From Pontiellaceae bacterium B12227 (GTDB taxonomy: Bacteria > Verrucomicrobiota > Kiritimatiellia > Kiritimatiellales > Pontiellaceae): a stretch of 64,000 nt of DNA. Of the stretch, positions 43,505 to 51,387 are shown one piece after another. Below the pieces are notes generated by a model. The model was not told the origin of the DNA. It made no database searches and saw nothing but the letters and a program-made list of their open reading frames with translations. Each line of letters opens with the position of its first letter. Position 1 is the stretch's first letter. The position numbers were made by a program, and so were the translations under genes. The stretch spans positions 1 to 64,000 of the forward strand of contig JAROAZ010000015.1 in assembly GCA_029432775.1 (NCBI GenBank). The letters are read 5' to 3'.

Positions 43505-45226
43505 ATGTCAAATAAAGTAATGGAAGGTGGCCAGGCGATTATCCGGTGCCTGGAAAATGAGGGAGTCGAATATATATTCGGCTACTCGGGTGGAGCGGCG
43601 ATTCCGATTTTCGATGCTCTGGTAACAACGAATACTAAAATAAAATTTATTCTGGCGCGCCATGAACAGGGTGCCGCACACATGGCCGACGGCTATGCCC
43701 GTGCGACTGGAAAACCGGCCGTTGTATTGGTAACCAGCGGCCCGGGTGCAACCAATACCCTGACGGGCATTATGACCGCTAATATGGACTCGGTTCCGAT
43801 GATTGTTCTCTCTGGTCAGTCAGTGTCGTGGATGCTCGGAAAGGATGCGTTCCAGGAAGCGGATATTTTCGGCATTACCATGCCGGTTGTGAAGCACTCG
43901 TATCTGGTTAAAGATGCAAACGATATTCCGCGCATCACCCGCGAAGCATTCCATATTGCCACCACAGGACGTCCGGGGCCGGTTCTGATTGATATTCCGA
44001 AGGATATCAGTGCAGGACCCTGCACGGCTGATCTGCATGCGGAAATGGACCTGCCGGGTTACAGCACCGACTATCCGATTGATAACGATAAGATCCTTGA
44101 GATTGCCGAAGCTATTTCAAAGGCCAAGCGTCCGCTCATCCTGGCAGGACATGGTGCCATGATTTCGGGAGCGGATTCGACCCTCTTGGCACTGGCCGAA
44201 AAAGCGCGAATTCCGGTTACGACCACGTTGCTGGGCAAAGGTGTTTTCCCGGAAACACACGATCTTGCGCTTGGAATGCTGGGAATGCATGGCACCGCGT
44301 ATGCCAATAAGGCCATCTGTGAGTGCGACCTGTTGTTGAATGTCGGTTCGCGTTTTGACGACCGGATTCTGGGGAACCCGGCTCAGTTTTGTGCAGAGGC
44401 CACGATTATCCATATTGATATTGATAATGCGGAGATCGGTAAGATGATCACGCCGCAGATCACCTGTGTGGCCGATGCCAAGACGGCGCTGGATGAGCTG
44501 ATCAAGCATGTTCCGGTTCTGGAAACCACGAGCTGGCTGAAGACGCTGGATGGATATAAAACAAAGTATCCGCTGAAGTTTAAGCGTCAGGGCAGCCTGA
44601 AGATGCAGCACATCATTGATGAGTTTTACAAACTCACTAACGGTGAAGCCTGTGTTGCGACCGATGTGGGCCAGCACCAAATGTGGGCCGCTCAGTTTTA
44701 TAAGAACGACAGTCGCTATAACTGGCTCAGCTCCGGTGGAGCCGGGACCATGGGTGTTGGTCTGCCATATACCATCGGTGCCGCATTCGGCCGCCGTAAC
44801 GACACGCACATTTGTTTTGTCGGTGATGGCGGGTTCCAGATGACCTTCTTTGAACTGGCAACAGCTGCGCTGCATAAGCTCCCGATCAAGATCGTTGTGC
44901 TGAACAACCACTATCTTGGTATGGTTCGCCAGTGGCAGGAACTGTTCTACGATGATCGCAAGAGCGGGGTGGATCTGGAAGGTAATCCGGATTTTGTCAA
45001 GCTGGCTGAATCGTTTGGTATTAAAGGCTTTAACCTGCGCCGGCCCGGCGATGTTAAACGTGTCCTGCAGAACGCGCTGGACTATAATGAAGGTCCGTGC
45101 CTGATTAACTGCGAAGTTGAAAAAACCGATAACGTGTTCCCGATGGTTCCCGCCGGTGCCGCGCTGGAGGAAATGCTGGTTGAGCCGCCGACCGCTAAAC
45201 TGGATAAACCGACGGGTTCCACTTAA
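43505..45226 (+). CDS. ilvB: Acetolactate synthase, large (catalytic) subunit
   Basis: The 573-residue protein is a full-length acetohydroxyacid synthase. It has the TPP-activating Glu region (HEQGAAHMADGYARATGKPA), a central FAD-type domain, and the TPP-binding motif GDGGFQMTFFELATA...NNHYLG. It condenses pyruvate with pyruvate or 2-oxobutyrate, the first common step to valine, leucine and isoleucine. I chose the ATG at 43505, with GGAGGA 6 nt upstream. The regulatory subunit follows 15 bp later. Confidence 0.96.
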   Translation: MSNKVMEGGQAIIRCLENEGVEYIFGYSGGAAIPIFDALVTTNTKIKFILARHEQGAAHMADGYARATGKPAVVLVTSGPGATNTLTGIMTANMDSVPMIVLSGQSVSWMLGKDAFQEADIFGITMPVVKHSYLVKDANDIPRITREAFHIATTGRPGPVLIDIPKDISAGPCTADLHAEMDLPGYSTDYPIDNDKILEIAEAISKAKRPLILAGHGAMISGADSTLLALAEKARIPVTTTLLGKGVFPETHDLALGMLGMHGTAYANKAICECDLLLNVGSRFDDRILGNPAQFCAEATIIHIDIDNAEIGKMITPQITCVADAKTALDELIKHVPVLETTSWLKTLDGYKTKYPLKFKRQGSLKMQHIIDEFYKLTNGEACVATDVGQHQMWAAQFYKNDSRYNWLSSGGAGTMGVGLPYTIGAAFGRRNDTHICFVGDGGFQMTFFELATAALHKLPIKIVVLNNHYLGMVRQWQELFYDDRKSGVDLEGNPDFVKLAESFGIKGFNLRRPGDVKRVLQNALDYNEGPCLINCEVEKTDNVFPMVPAGAALEEMLVEPPTAKLDKPTGST

Positions 45227-45241
45227 TCGAGGAGAAATAAA

Positions 45242-45745
45242 ATGCCGAATTCAGAAAAAGCTATGCATACCTTGAGTATTTATGTTTCGAACAAACCCGG
45301 CGCGCTGGCACGTATTGCGCAGGTGTTCTCCCGCCGTGGTTTTAATATTGAATCTCTGGTGGTATCTCCTGCCGTGGATGGTCATTTTTCAAGAATGACG
45401 ATCAGCTGCAGCGGCGATCCGACCGGTTTGGATCAGATCATCAAGCAGCTTTCCAAGCTGATCGACGTGCTGCACTGTATCGATCACACCTTCGATGAGT
45501 CGGTGATGAAAGAGATGGGGCTCATTAAGATTGCGGTCGATAGCGAAGGCCGGTCTGAGGCGCTTCAGATTGCTGAGCACTATGGTTGTAAAACAGTGGA
45601 TCTTACTCCGGAATCCATGATTCTGCAGGTGGTTGGAAATCCGAGTAAGATTGATGCCCTTGAGGAAATGATTGCCAAGTTCAGGATTATCGAGCTGGTT
45701 CGTACCGGTAAGGTCGTGATGAGCCGTGGTGAGGAAACGACCTGA
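45242..45745 (+). CDS. ilvN: Acetolactate synthase, small (regulatory) subunit
   Basis: The 167-residue protein has the N-terminal ACT domain (HTLSIYVSNKPGALARIAQVFSRRGFNIESL) and the C-terminal small-subunit domain. It binds the large subunit and confers valine feedback control. An AGGAG site lies before the ATG. The stop is followed by a palindrome, a terminator and a second palindrome. Confidence 0.95.
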   Translation: MPNSEKAMHTLSIYVSNKPGALARIAQVFSRRGFNIESLVVSPAVDGHFSRMTISCSGDPTGLDQIIKQLSKLIDVLHCIDHTFDESVMKEMGLIKIAVDSEGRSEALQIAEHYGCKTVDLTPESMILQVVGNPSKIDALEEMIAKFRIIELVRTGKVVMSRGEETT

Positions 45746-45746
45746 T

Positions 45747-45761
45747 TTCCATCCACTGGAA
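45747..45761. repeat. Dispersed palindrome, 3' of ilvN
   Basis: TTCCATCCACTGGAA starts 2 nt after the ilvN TGA and lies 13 nt before the terminator stem. Confidence 0.9.
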
Positions 45762-45774
45762 GTGCAGGAATAAA

Positions 45775-45799
45775 GCCGGCGGATTCCGCCGGCTTTTTT
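45775..45799 (+). terminator. Intrinsic terminator after ilvBN
   Basis: Perfect 8-bp stem GCCGGCGG/CCGCCGGC with a 3-nt loop followed by six T residues. Palindromes flank it on both sides. Confidence 0.9.
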
Positions 45800-45801
45800 G
45801 T

Positions 45802-45816
45802 TTCCAATTATTGGAA
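45802..45816. repeat. Dispersed palindrome containing a stop codon
   Basis: TTCCAATTATTGGAA; on the minus strand its middle TAA is the stop of the 45808-47505 gene, so that protein ends Phe-Phe-Gln. Confidence 0.9.
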
Positions 45817-47505
45817 AAAGTTAAGGGGCAGATGCTCCTGTCCTTCCGAATCCTGCATGAGGATAACTTCTTCGCTGGTGGTGTGGTATCGACTGTCGAC
45901 GCCCTTGTTGGTTGGGCAGCCGACAATATTAATCAGCTCCCTCATCAGATACTTCAGGTGTTCACCGCTGTTGGATGCAAGATCCAGCAGATCGCGCTGA
46001 TCGGCTGTGATATCTCCGACAAATCCCTGCAGCATCATCTCGAGCGATGCTGTGATGGCGGTCAGCGGCTGCATCAGCTCCTGGGCCACTTCGGAGAGGG
46101 CGGCCAGCAATTCATCCTGCGTCATATTCCGGCCATGCCCGCCGATGGTGCGGCCTTCTCCTTCGTTCAGTTGCTGAGAAAGAACGTCCAGTTTTTCTTT
46201 GGTTGTGGAGATGGTGTCGTCAAGGTTTTCATTGGCCTGACCAAGAAGATCCTTAACGGCGGTTCCGTTGGCATCGTCCGACTTCATCAGGCTTTCGAGT
46301 CGTTCGAAAACATTGGTGAGGGAGCTCAGTCCGGCTTCGATATGGCTGGATTCTCTACCGCTTTCGACCACGATTCTGCGCCATTCGGCATTCGGGAAAT
46401 CCGTATCGCCTAAAAGCTGCTCGGCCGCATTTGCACCGCGTGCTTCTATGAAGGATTGAAGCTGCTGTTTGTTTTGAGCAAGGCCTTCCTGATGCTCCAT
46501 ATATTCAAGAGCACTTTGCTCAAAGCCGATTTGTTCATCCATTTCGCGGACGGCCTGAACAATCTGCCGGTCCAGTTCCGGATCGGTATCGCCGGTCAGA
46601 TCACGCAAACGGTCCAATAGAGTTTCCTCCAGCATCAGCAGCGATTTCCGAAGATCAGCTTTGCCTTCCGAAGATTGGAAGGCCGGTTGTTTATTGATGC
46701 TGTTATAGGTGCGCCGAAGGCAACCCAGAATAATGTCACCGAGCGATTCGCCGGAAAGATCGGAAACGGACTGCCGCACAGCAACAGATTCCATAATGAT
46801 TTTTCCAAGGCGTGCCGGATCAGATGCCAGCTCTGAAAGCTCTTCTCCAACCTCGTCGTTCATCTCAACGTCGCCTTTGAGAAAGGCCACGATTTGTTCA
46901 ATGTGCAGGTCCGGTCCATCGGTTCCATCATTGGAGTCGTATCCGGTGCCGACCCCGCTCAGGTCTTCCATCGGTTCATCATCCAATACAAGAACTCCGA
47001 GGTTTCCGGCCCCCGTCAGATCGTTATTGTTTGCAACCGTCTGGCCGTCATGAACGGCCTTATATTCAGCGTTTGAAGTGCTGATATGCTGCAGACCGGC
47101 CCTGGAAAGGCCGGAGGAGAATTGCTCAGGATCTTTGTACGAAAGCAGATCAATCAGTTCGAGCAGTTCGCTGCGGGTAATTGATTGTTCGATCTTAAGT
47201 GCGGTTATGTTTAAACGCGTCAGCCTGCGTTCCAGCGATTTCTGGAGGGTTCCCGTGGTTTTAATCGGTACTTCGTCGAGGGTCATTACCGCATTAAACG
47301 AGCCGATTACCACTTTTGGCTGCATCGCAAAAAGGGCTTTAATGGCTTCATATGCGGTAACAACGGCAGCCTCGACGGCGGGGTGCTGATGACCGTATGT
47401 GGTCGAAATATTTATGGCCCGGCTCAGCTCATTCAGTCCTCTTGAGAATATTTCGTCTTCAATGGGCTGAAACTGGGCACCTGAATAGCTGGAATTTGTC
47501 GGCAT
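45808..47505 (-). CDS. HisKA-like protein lacking the phospho-acceptor His and ATPase domain
   Basis: The 565-residue cytoplasmic protein starts at 47505 (MPTNSSYSG). An N-terminal helical domain (about 15-160, with HQHPAVEAAV) and a long acidic helical middle precede a C-terminal stretch at about 465-545. That stretch reads EVAQELMQPLTAITASLEMMLQG, the pattern of a histidine-kinase dimerisation domain (SHELRTPLTAI) with the phospho-acceptor His replaced by Gln. The protein ends about 20 residues later, with no HATPase_c domain. It may be a scaffold or a partner of other signalling proteins; the role is unknown. A one-mismatch palindrome lies at 46666-46680. Confidence 0.6.
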   Translation of the reverse strand: MPTNSSYSGAQFQPIEDEIFSRGLNELSRAINISTTYGHQHPAVEAAVVTAYEAIKALFAMQPKVVIGSFNAVMTLDEVPIKTTGTLQKSLERRLTRLNITALKIEQSITRSELLELIDLLSYKDPEQFSSGLSRAGLQHISTSNAEYKAVHDGQTVANNNDLTGAGNLGVLVLDDEPMEDLSGVGTGYDSNDGTDGPDLHIEQIVAFLKGDVEMNDEVGEELSELASDPARLGKIIMESVAVRQSVSDLSGESLGDIILGCLRRTYNSINKQPAFQSSEGKADLRKSLLMLEETLLDRLRDLTGDTDPELDRQIVQAVREMDEQIGFEQSALEYMEHQEGLAQNKQQLQSFIEARGANAAEQLLGDTDFPNAEWRRIVVESGRESSHIEAGLSSLTNVFERLESLMKSDDANGTAVKDLLGQANENLDDTISTTKEKLDVLSQQLNEGEGRTIGGHGRNMTQDELLAALSEVAQELMQPLTAITASLEMMLQGFVGDITADQRDLLDLASNSGEHLKYLMRELINIVGCPTNKGVDSRYHTTSEEVILMQDSEGQEHLPLNFFQ

Positions 47506-47710
47506 ATTAATCTCGTGTTTTTTGAAGCTAAAATGAAAGCACGAAGTATGCCTGAAGAGCAGATGGCTGAAATTAAGAGGTGCAGAATGTGTTTTTGTCC
47601 TTACGGCTGCGCGATAATCCATTATCCGAGATAAAAACCCGGGAAAAGCAACTTCGCGACTTTCAACTATGTTGTATCTTTTTTGAGATTTTCTTCAGTC
47701 TGAGATATCG

Positions 47711-49726
47711 TCAGACGTTGGTCCGCTCGAGAATGAATCCGGTACGCGCGGGAATGTAGACAGAGATCTGGTTGCGGTCGTTTTCGCCGTCATTAAATGC
47801 AAAGCTCTGGAACTTTTGTTCGCCCTGCACAATGTCATGACCTCCAAAATCGGGGGCATCCGTGTTCAGCACCATTCGGTATTTTCCCGGAGTGACATCC
47901 ACAGGATAGTCCGAGAACGACTTGGATGGGTGAAAGTTCAGGATGAATACAAAGTCACCCCGTTCAAAAGCCATGACCTTGTCACCTTCATTAATGAGTC
48001 TGAAAGTCGGCGGTTCATGCCCAATGGTTTCATGGTCCCGCACGAGTTTGACCAACTCCTGGTCAAAATCAGCGAGGAAGTGGAACTTCAGGGTTGGATC
48101 ATCGCGTAGATTCCACTGACGGCGGGCATATTGGTAGGACCAGTCGTTGCCTTCGCGCGGGAAGTCGATCCATTCCGGATGGCCGAATTCATTGCCCATG
48201 AAGTTGAGGTACCCATGCCCGGCCGCGCCGATTGTTGCGAGTCGGGCCATCTTATGCAGTGCAATGCCGCGGTCAACTACCAGATTTCTGGCCTCCCGGT
48301 GCATGTTGTAATACATCTCGGAATCGATCAGTTCGAAAATAAAGGTTTTTCCGCCCACGAGCGCCTGATCGTGCGATTCAACATAGCTGATCACCTGTTC
48401 CTCGCCGCGATGGTTGGTCAGCTCATGGTAGAGCCCGCTCATATTCCATTCTTCATCGGGGGTATCGTTGGCCAGTTTAAACCAAAGGTCCGGTACGCCC
48501 ATGGCAAGGCGGTAGTCAAATCCGCATCCACCTTCGTTGCCGGGAGCGGCCAGACCGGGCATGCCGCTGACATCTTCGGCAATTGTGATGGCCGCCGGCC
48601 GGACTTCGTGGATGAGCTTATTTGAGAGCGCAAGATAAGCGAGGGCGTCCACATCGATCGAACCATCAAAGTAGCAGGCATAGTCGGTGAAGGCGGTGCC
48701 GAGTCCACGATGGTGGTAGAGCATGCTGGTCACGCCGTCAAATCGGTATCCATCGAAATTGAATTCGTCGAGCCAGTAGCGTGAATTCGAAAGAAGGAAG
48801 TGCAGTACTTCCGATTTTCCATAATCAAAACAACGGGAATCCCAGGCATCGTGGTCCCCGCGGTCGCCGTCGTGGAAATATTGATAGGGGGTTCCATCAA
48901 AACGGGAAAGTCCTTCTTCTTCGTTTTTAACGGAGTGCGAGTGGACCAGATCCATGATCACGGCCAGGCCGGCTTCATGGCAGGCGTCAATCAGTTCCTT
49001 CAGTTCTGCAGGGGTCCCGAAGCGGGAAGAGCAGGCGAAAAAGTTGGAAACATGATAGCCGAACGATCCGTAATAGGGATGTTCCATAATGCCCATAAAC
49101 TGAATGGTGTTATATCCCATCTCAACAATGCGCGGCAGAATCTTTTCCTTGTACTCCAGGTAGGAGCCGACTTTGGCATCTTCCAGAGCCATGCCGATGT
49201 GCGATTCGTAAACGAGCGGGGCGCCAATCGGCTTGGCCGGGTGAGGGAACTTCCATTTATAGGGTTGTTTCGGATTCCAAACCTGCGCTGTGAAAATGTG
49301 CGTTTCCGGATCCTGCACCGTGCGGCGCGTATAGGCCGGCAGACGTTCGCCTTCGCCGCCGGGCCAGTACATTTTCAGCTTATAAAGCTGCTCATGCTTC
49401 AGCTTGTCGCCCGGCAGTTCAATTTCCCAAACCCCGTGTCCGTCGCCGTAGTGCAGGGCAAACTCATCGAGCTGTTCCCAGTTTGAAAAGTCGCCCACCA
49501 GATAGATCGCGGTTGCATTCGGTGCCCACTCGCGGAACAGCCATTTCCCATCGCGGAAGTGCAATCCGAAATATTCATGCGCATTGGCAAATTCATTCAG
49601 CGAGATCTTCCCTCCGGTAATCCGGTTTTCAACGTAGTTGATATGATCAGCCCGTTGCTGGAGCTGGCCTAAAAAGGGCTCCATCCAGGGGTCGTCGGAA
49701 AGTTTTGCAAGCTTGGGATCTCTCAT
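47711..49726 (-). CDS. glgB: 1,4-alpha-glucan branching enzyme, eukaryote-like
   Basis: The 671-residue enzyme has an N-terminal CBM48-like domain (WLFREWAPNATAIYLVGDFSNW) and a GH13 catalytic domain. The nucleophile Asp is in DGYRFDGVTSM (about 330), the acid Glu in ITIAEDVSGMP (about 385), and the third Asp in YVESHDQALVG. Stretches such as GYLNFMGNEFGHPEWIDFPR and WSYQYARRQWNL are typical of the plant and animal branching enzymes (GH13_8), not of Escherichia coli GlgB. It adds alpha-1,6 branches to glycogen. Its start overlaps the glgA stop by one base. Confidence 0.92.
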   Translation of the reverse strand: MRDPKLAKLSDDPWMEPFLGQLQQRADHINYVENRITGGKISLNEFANAHEYFGLHFRDGKWLFREWAPNATAIYLVGDFSNWEQLDEFALHYGDGHGVWEIELPGDKLKHEQLYKLKMYWPGGEGERLPAYTRRTVQDPETHIFTAQVWNPKQPYKWKFPHPAKPIGAPLVYESHIGMALEDAKVGSYLEYKEKILPRIVEMGYNTIQFMGIMEHPYYGSFGYHVSNFFACSSRFGTPAELKELIDACHEAGLAVIMDLVHSHSVKNEEEGLSRFDGTPYQYFHDGDRGDHDAWDSRCFDYGKSEVLHFLLSNSRYWLDEFNFDGYRFDGVTSMLYHHRGLGTAFTDYACYFDGSIDVDALAYLALSNKLIHEVRPAAITIAEDVSGMPGLAAPGNEGGCGFDYRLAMGVPDLWFKLANDTPDEEWNMSGLYHELTNHRGEEQVISYVESHDQALVGGKTFIFELIDSEMYYNMHREARNLVVDRGIALHKMARLATIGAAGHGYLNFMGNEFGHPEWIDFPREGNDWSYQYARRQWNLRDDPTLKFHFLADFDQELVKLVRDHETIGHEPPTFRLINEGDKVMAFERGDFVFILNFHPSKSFSDYPVDVTPGKYRMVLNTDAPDFGGHDIVQGEQKFQSFAFNDGENDRNQISVYIPARTGFILERTNV

Positions 49727-51321
49727 TAGGTGTCCTGATTCGCTTTCTCAAATACTTCGTCGACCAGAGGGCGGTGGAGCATTTTCTGATAAATATCAAT
49801 GTAGGCCTGCGCGGTGACTTCGTGGTTAAAGCGTTCTTTGCTTTCTTTCATCACCCGGCCGATGTGCGTTCCGCGGGTGTGTTCATCGAGGGCGTAAAAT
49901 TCCATGGCCTGATCGATCGCCCAGGAGAGGCCCGCTCCGTCATAATATTCAAACAGGAAGCCGTTTCCTGTTCCGTTCTCAACGTCCATCTGGCTGATCG
50001 AATCGTGCAGGCCGCCGGTATCGCGAACAATCGGAAGCGATCCGTATATGGCGCTGGTCATCTGCGGAAGACCGCAGGGTTCAAAGAGCGAAGGCATCAG
50101 CATGAAGTCAGAAGCTGCAAAGCCGATGTGCGACAGGCCTTCTTCAAAATCGCAGACCGCAACGCGTTTATAGAGGTCGTGCTGACTAACAATATCGTGG
50201 AAAACCTGTTGGAACCCGCCATTGGCCACAAAGGCCACCTGCAGGCCGCGGTCCCAGTATTTGTCTACAATTCCATACAGAATTTCAGCCACCAGCTGGC
50301 AACCCTTCTGCACCGGATCCAGACGGGATGGCCAGAACAGAAGAGGGGCATCCGCATTGATTTCGAGGCCGAGCCGTTCCTGCAGCCAGACTTTGTTCGC
50401 GCGTTTTGCTCCATAGTGATCGAGCACGCCATACTTCTGGATGAGGCAATCGTCGGTTTCCGGATCGCACGAAGCATCCGGCGAGTTCAGGATGCCCGAT
50501 GCACATCCGGCGTGGAATTTACTGGCCACTTCCCATTGAATATTGCCCGGAACAAACTCGTGCTGATTATCCACGATTTCCTTCATAAAGGTCGGGCTGA
50601 CCGTGTTGATAAAGTGCGATGCAAAAATGCCGCTGCAGAGGAAATCAACCGGGTTGCCTTCGCGGGCATTGAAATAGTTGTCTGAAGGCCATTCGTAGAA
50701 CAGGTTGCTCCAGAATTCGGCCGCATCAATGCCGCGGTCCTCAATGTGTGCGAGCGTGGTTTTCACCGTGTGGATATTGTGGAAGGTAAAGAGGCTTGGA
50801 ATACCGAGCATGCGGGCTTCGGCCGGAATCAGGCCGGTCATCCAGTCGTTGCAGTGGATCAGATCCGGCTTCACCGTCGGGATAATGTTGTTGATGACTT
50901 CCCGTTGGAAGGCGAGGGCAATTTTCAGGTCGGTTTCCTGCGAGTTGCTGTATACCTTGTCTTGGTAGTAGAAAATCCGGTCTTCCGCCAAATGGATCCG
51001 GTCGTCCGGAAGTTTGCTTTTATAAATCAGCAGCTCATCATCAATGAAGCCGCCGATATCCACATGAAACATTTTGCGATAGTGGGGCAGGGCCACATGG
51101 ACATCTGCGCCCAGTTCGTAAAGTGCTGAAACCAGCGAGGCCGAAACATCCGCCAAACCACCCGCTTTGGCGGAAAGTTTATTGGTCATATTGCCCATGC
51201 CATCGGGCAGGTAGGTTATTTCAGGGGTAACGATTAAGATCCGCGGTGACCGGGCTTTTGCTTTCTTTACAGCAGTTTTTTTAGAAACGGATTTTTTTGC
51301 GGTTGCTTTCTTCTTTGCCAT
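49726..51321 (-). CDS. glgA: Glycogen/starch synthase
   Basis: The 531-residue GT5 glycosyltransferase has the KxGGL sugar-nucleotide motif (KAGGLADV), HCNDWMTGLIPAEARM, and the C-terminal FEPCGLPQMTSAIYGSLPIVRDTGGLHD. It extends alpha-1,4-glucan chains from ADP- or UDP-glucose. A Lys/Ala-rich N-terminal tail of about 24 residues, unlike the family norm, precedes the catalytic domain. I chose the ATG at 51321. It is the middle gene of the operon: debranching enzyme upstream, glgB downstream. Confidence 0.93.
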   Translation of the reverse strand: MAKKKATAKKSVSKKTAVKKAKARSPRILIVTPEITYLPDGMGNMTNKLSAKAGGLADVSASLVSALYELGADVHVALPHYRKMFHVDIGGFIDDELLIYKSKLPDDRIHLAEDRIFYYQDKVYSNSQETDLKIALAFQREVINNIIPTVKPDLIHCNDWMTGLIPAEARMLGIPSLFTFHNIHTVKTTLAHIEDRGIDAAEFWSNLFYEWPSDNYFNAREGNPVDFLCSGIFASHFINTVSPTFMKEIVDNQHEFVPGNIQWEVASKFHAGCASGILNSPDASCDPETDDCLIQKYGVLDHYGAKRANKVWLQERLGLEINADAPLLFWPSRLDPVQKGCQLVAEILYGIVDKYWDRGLQVAFVANGGFQQVFHDIVSQHDLYKRVAVCDFEEGLSHIGFAASDFMLMPSLFEPCGLPQMTSAIYGSLPIVRDTGGLHDSISQMDVENGTGNGFLFEYYDGAGLSWAIDQAMEFYALDEHTRGTHIGRVMKESKERFNHEVTAQAYIDIYQKMLHRPLVDEVFEKANQDT

Positions 51322-51387
51322 CGTCAATGCCCCTTTAGCTGTTGGTTCAAATCAAATAGAAGAGACGGGTGCCTTGCAAGGATATTG

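Noticed and set aside
47698..47716. Hairpin GTCTGA/TCAGAC at the glgB stop as a terminator
   Set aside because: The stem is only 6 bp and no T-run follows on the minus strand.
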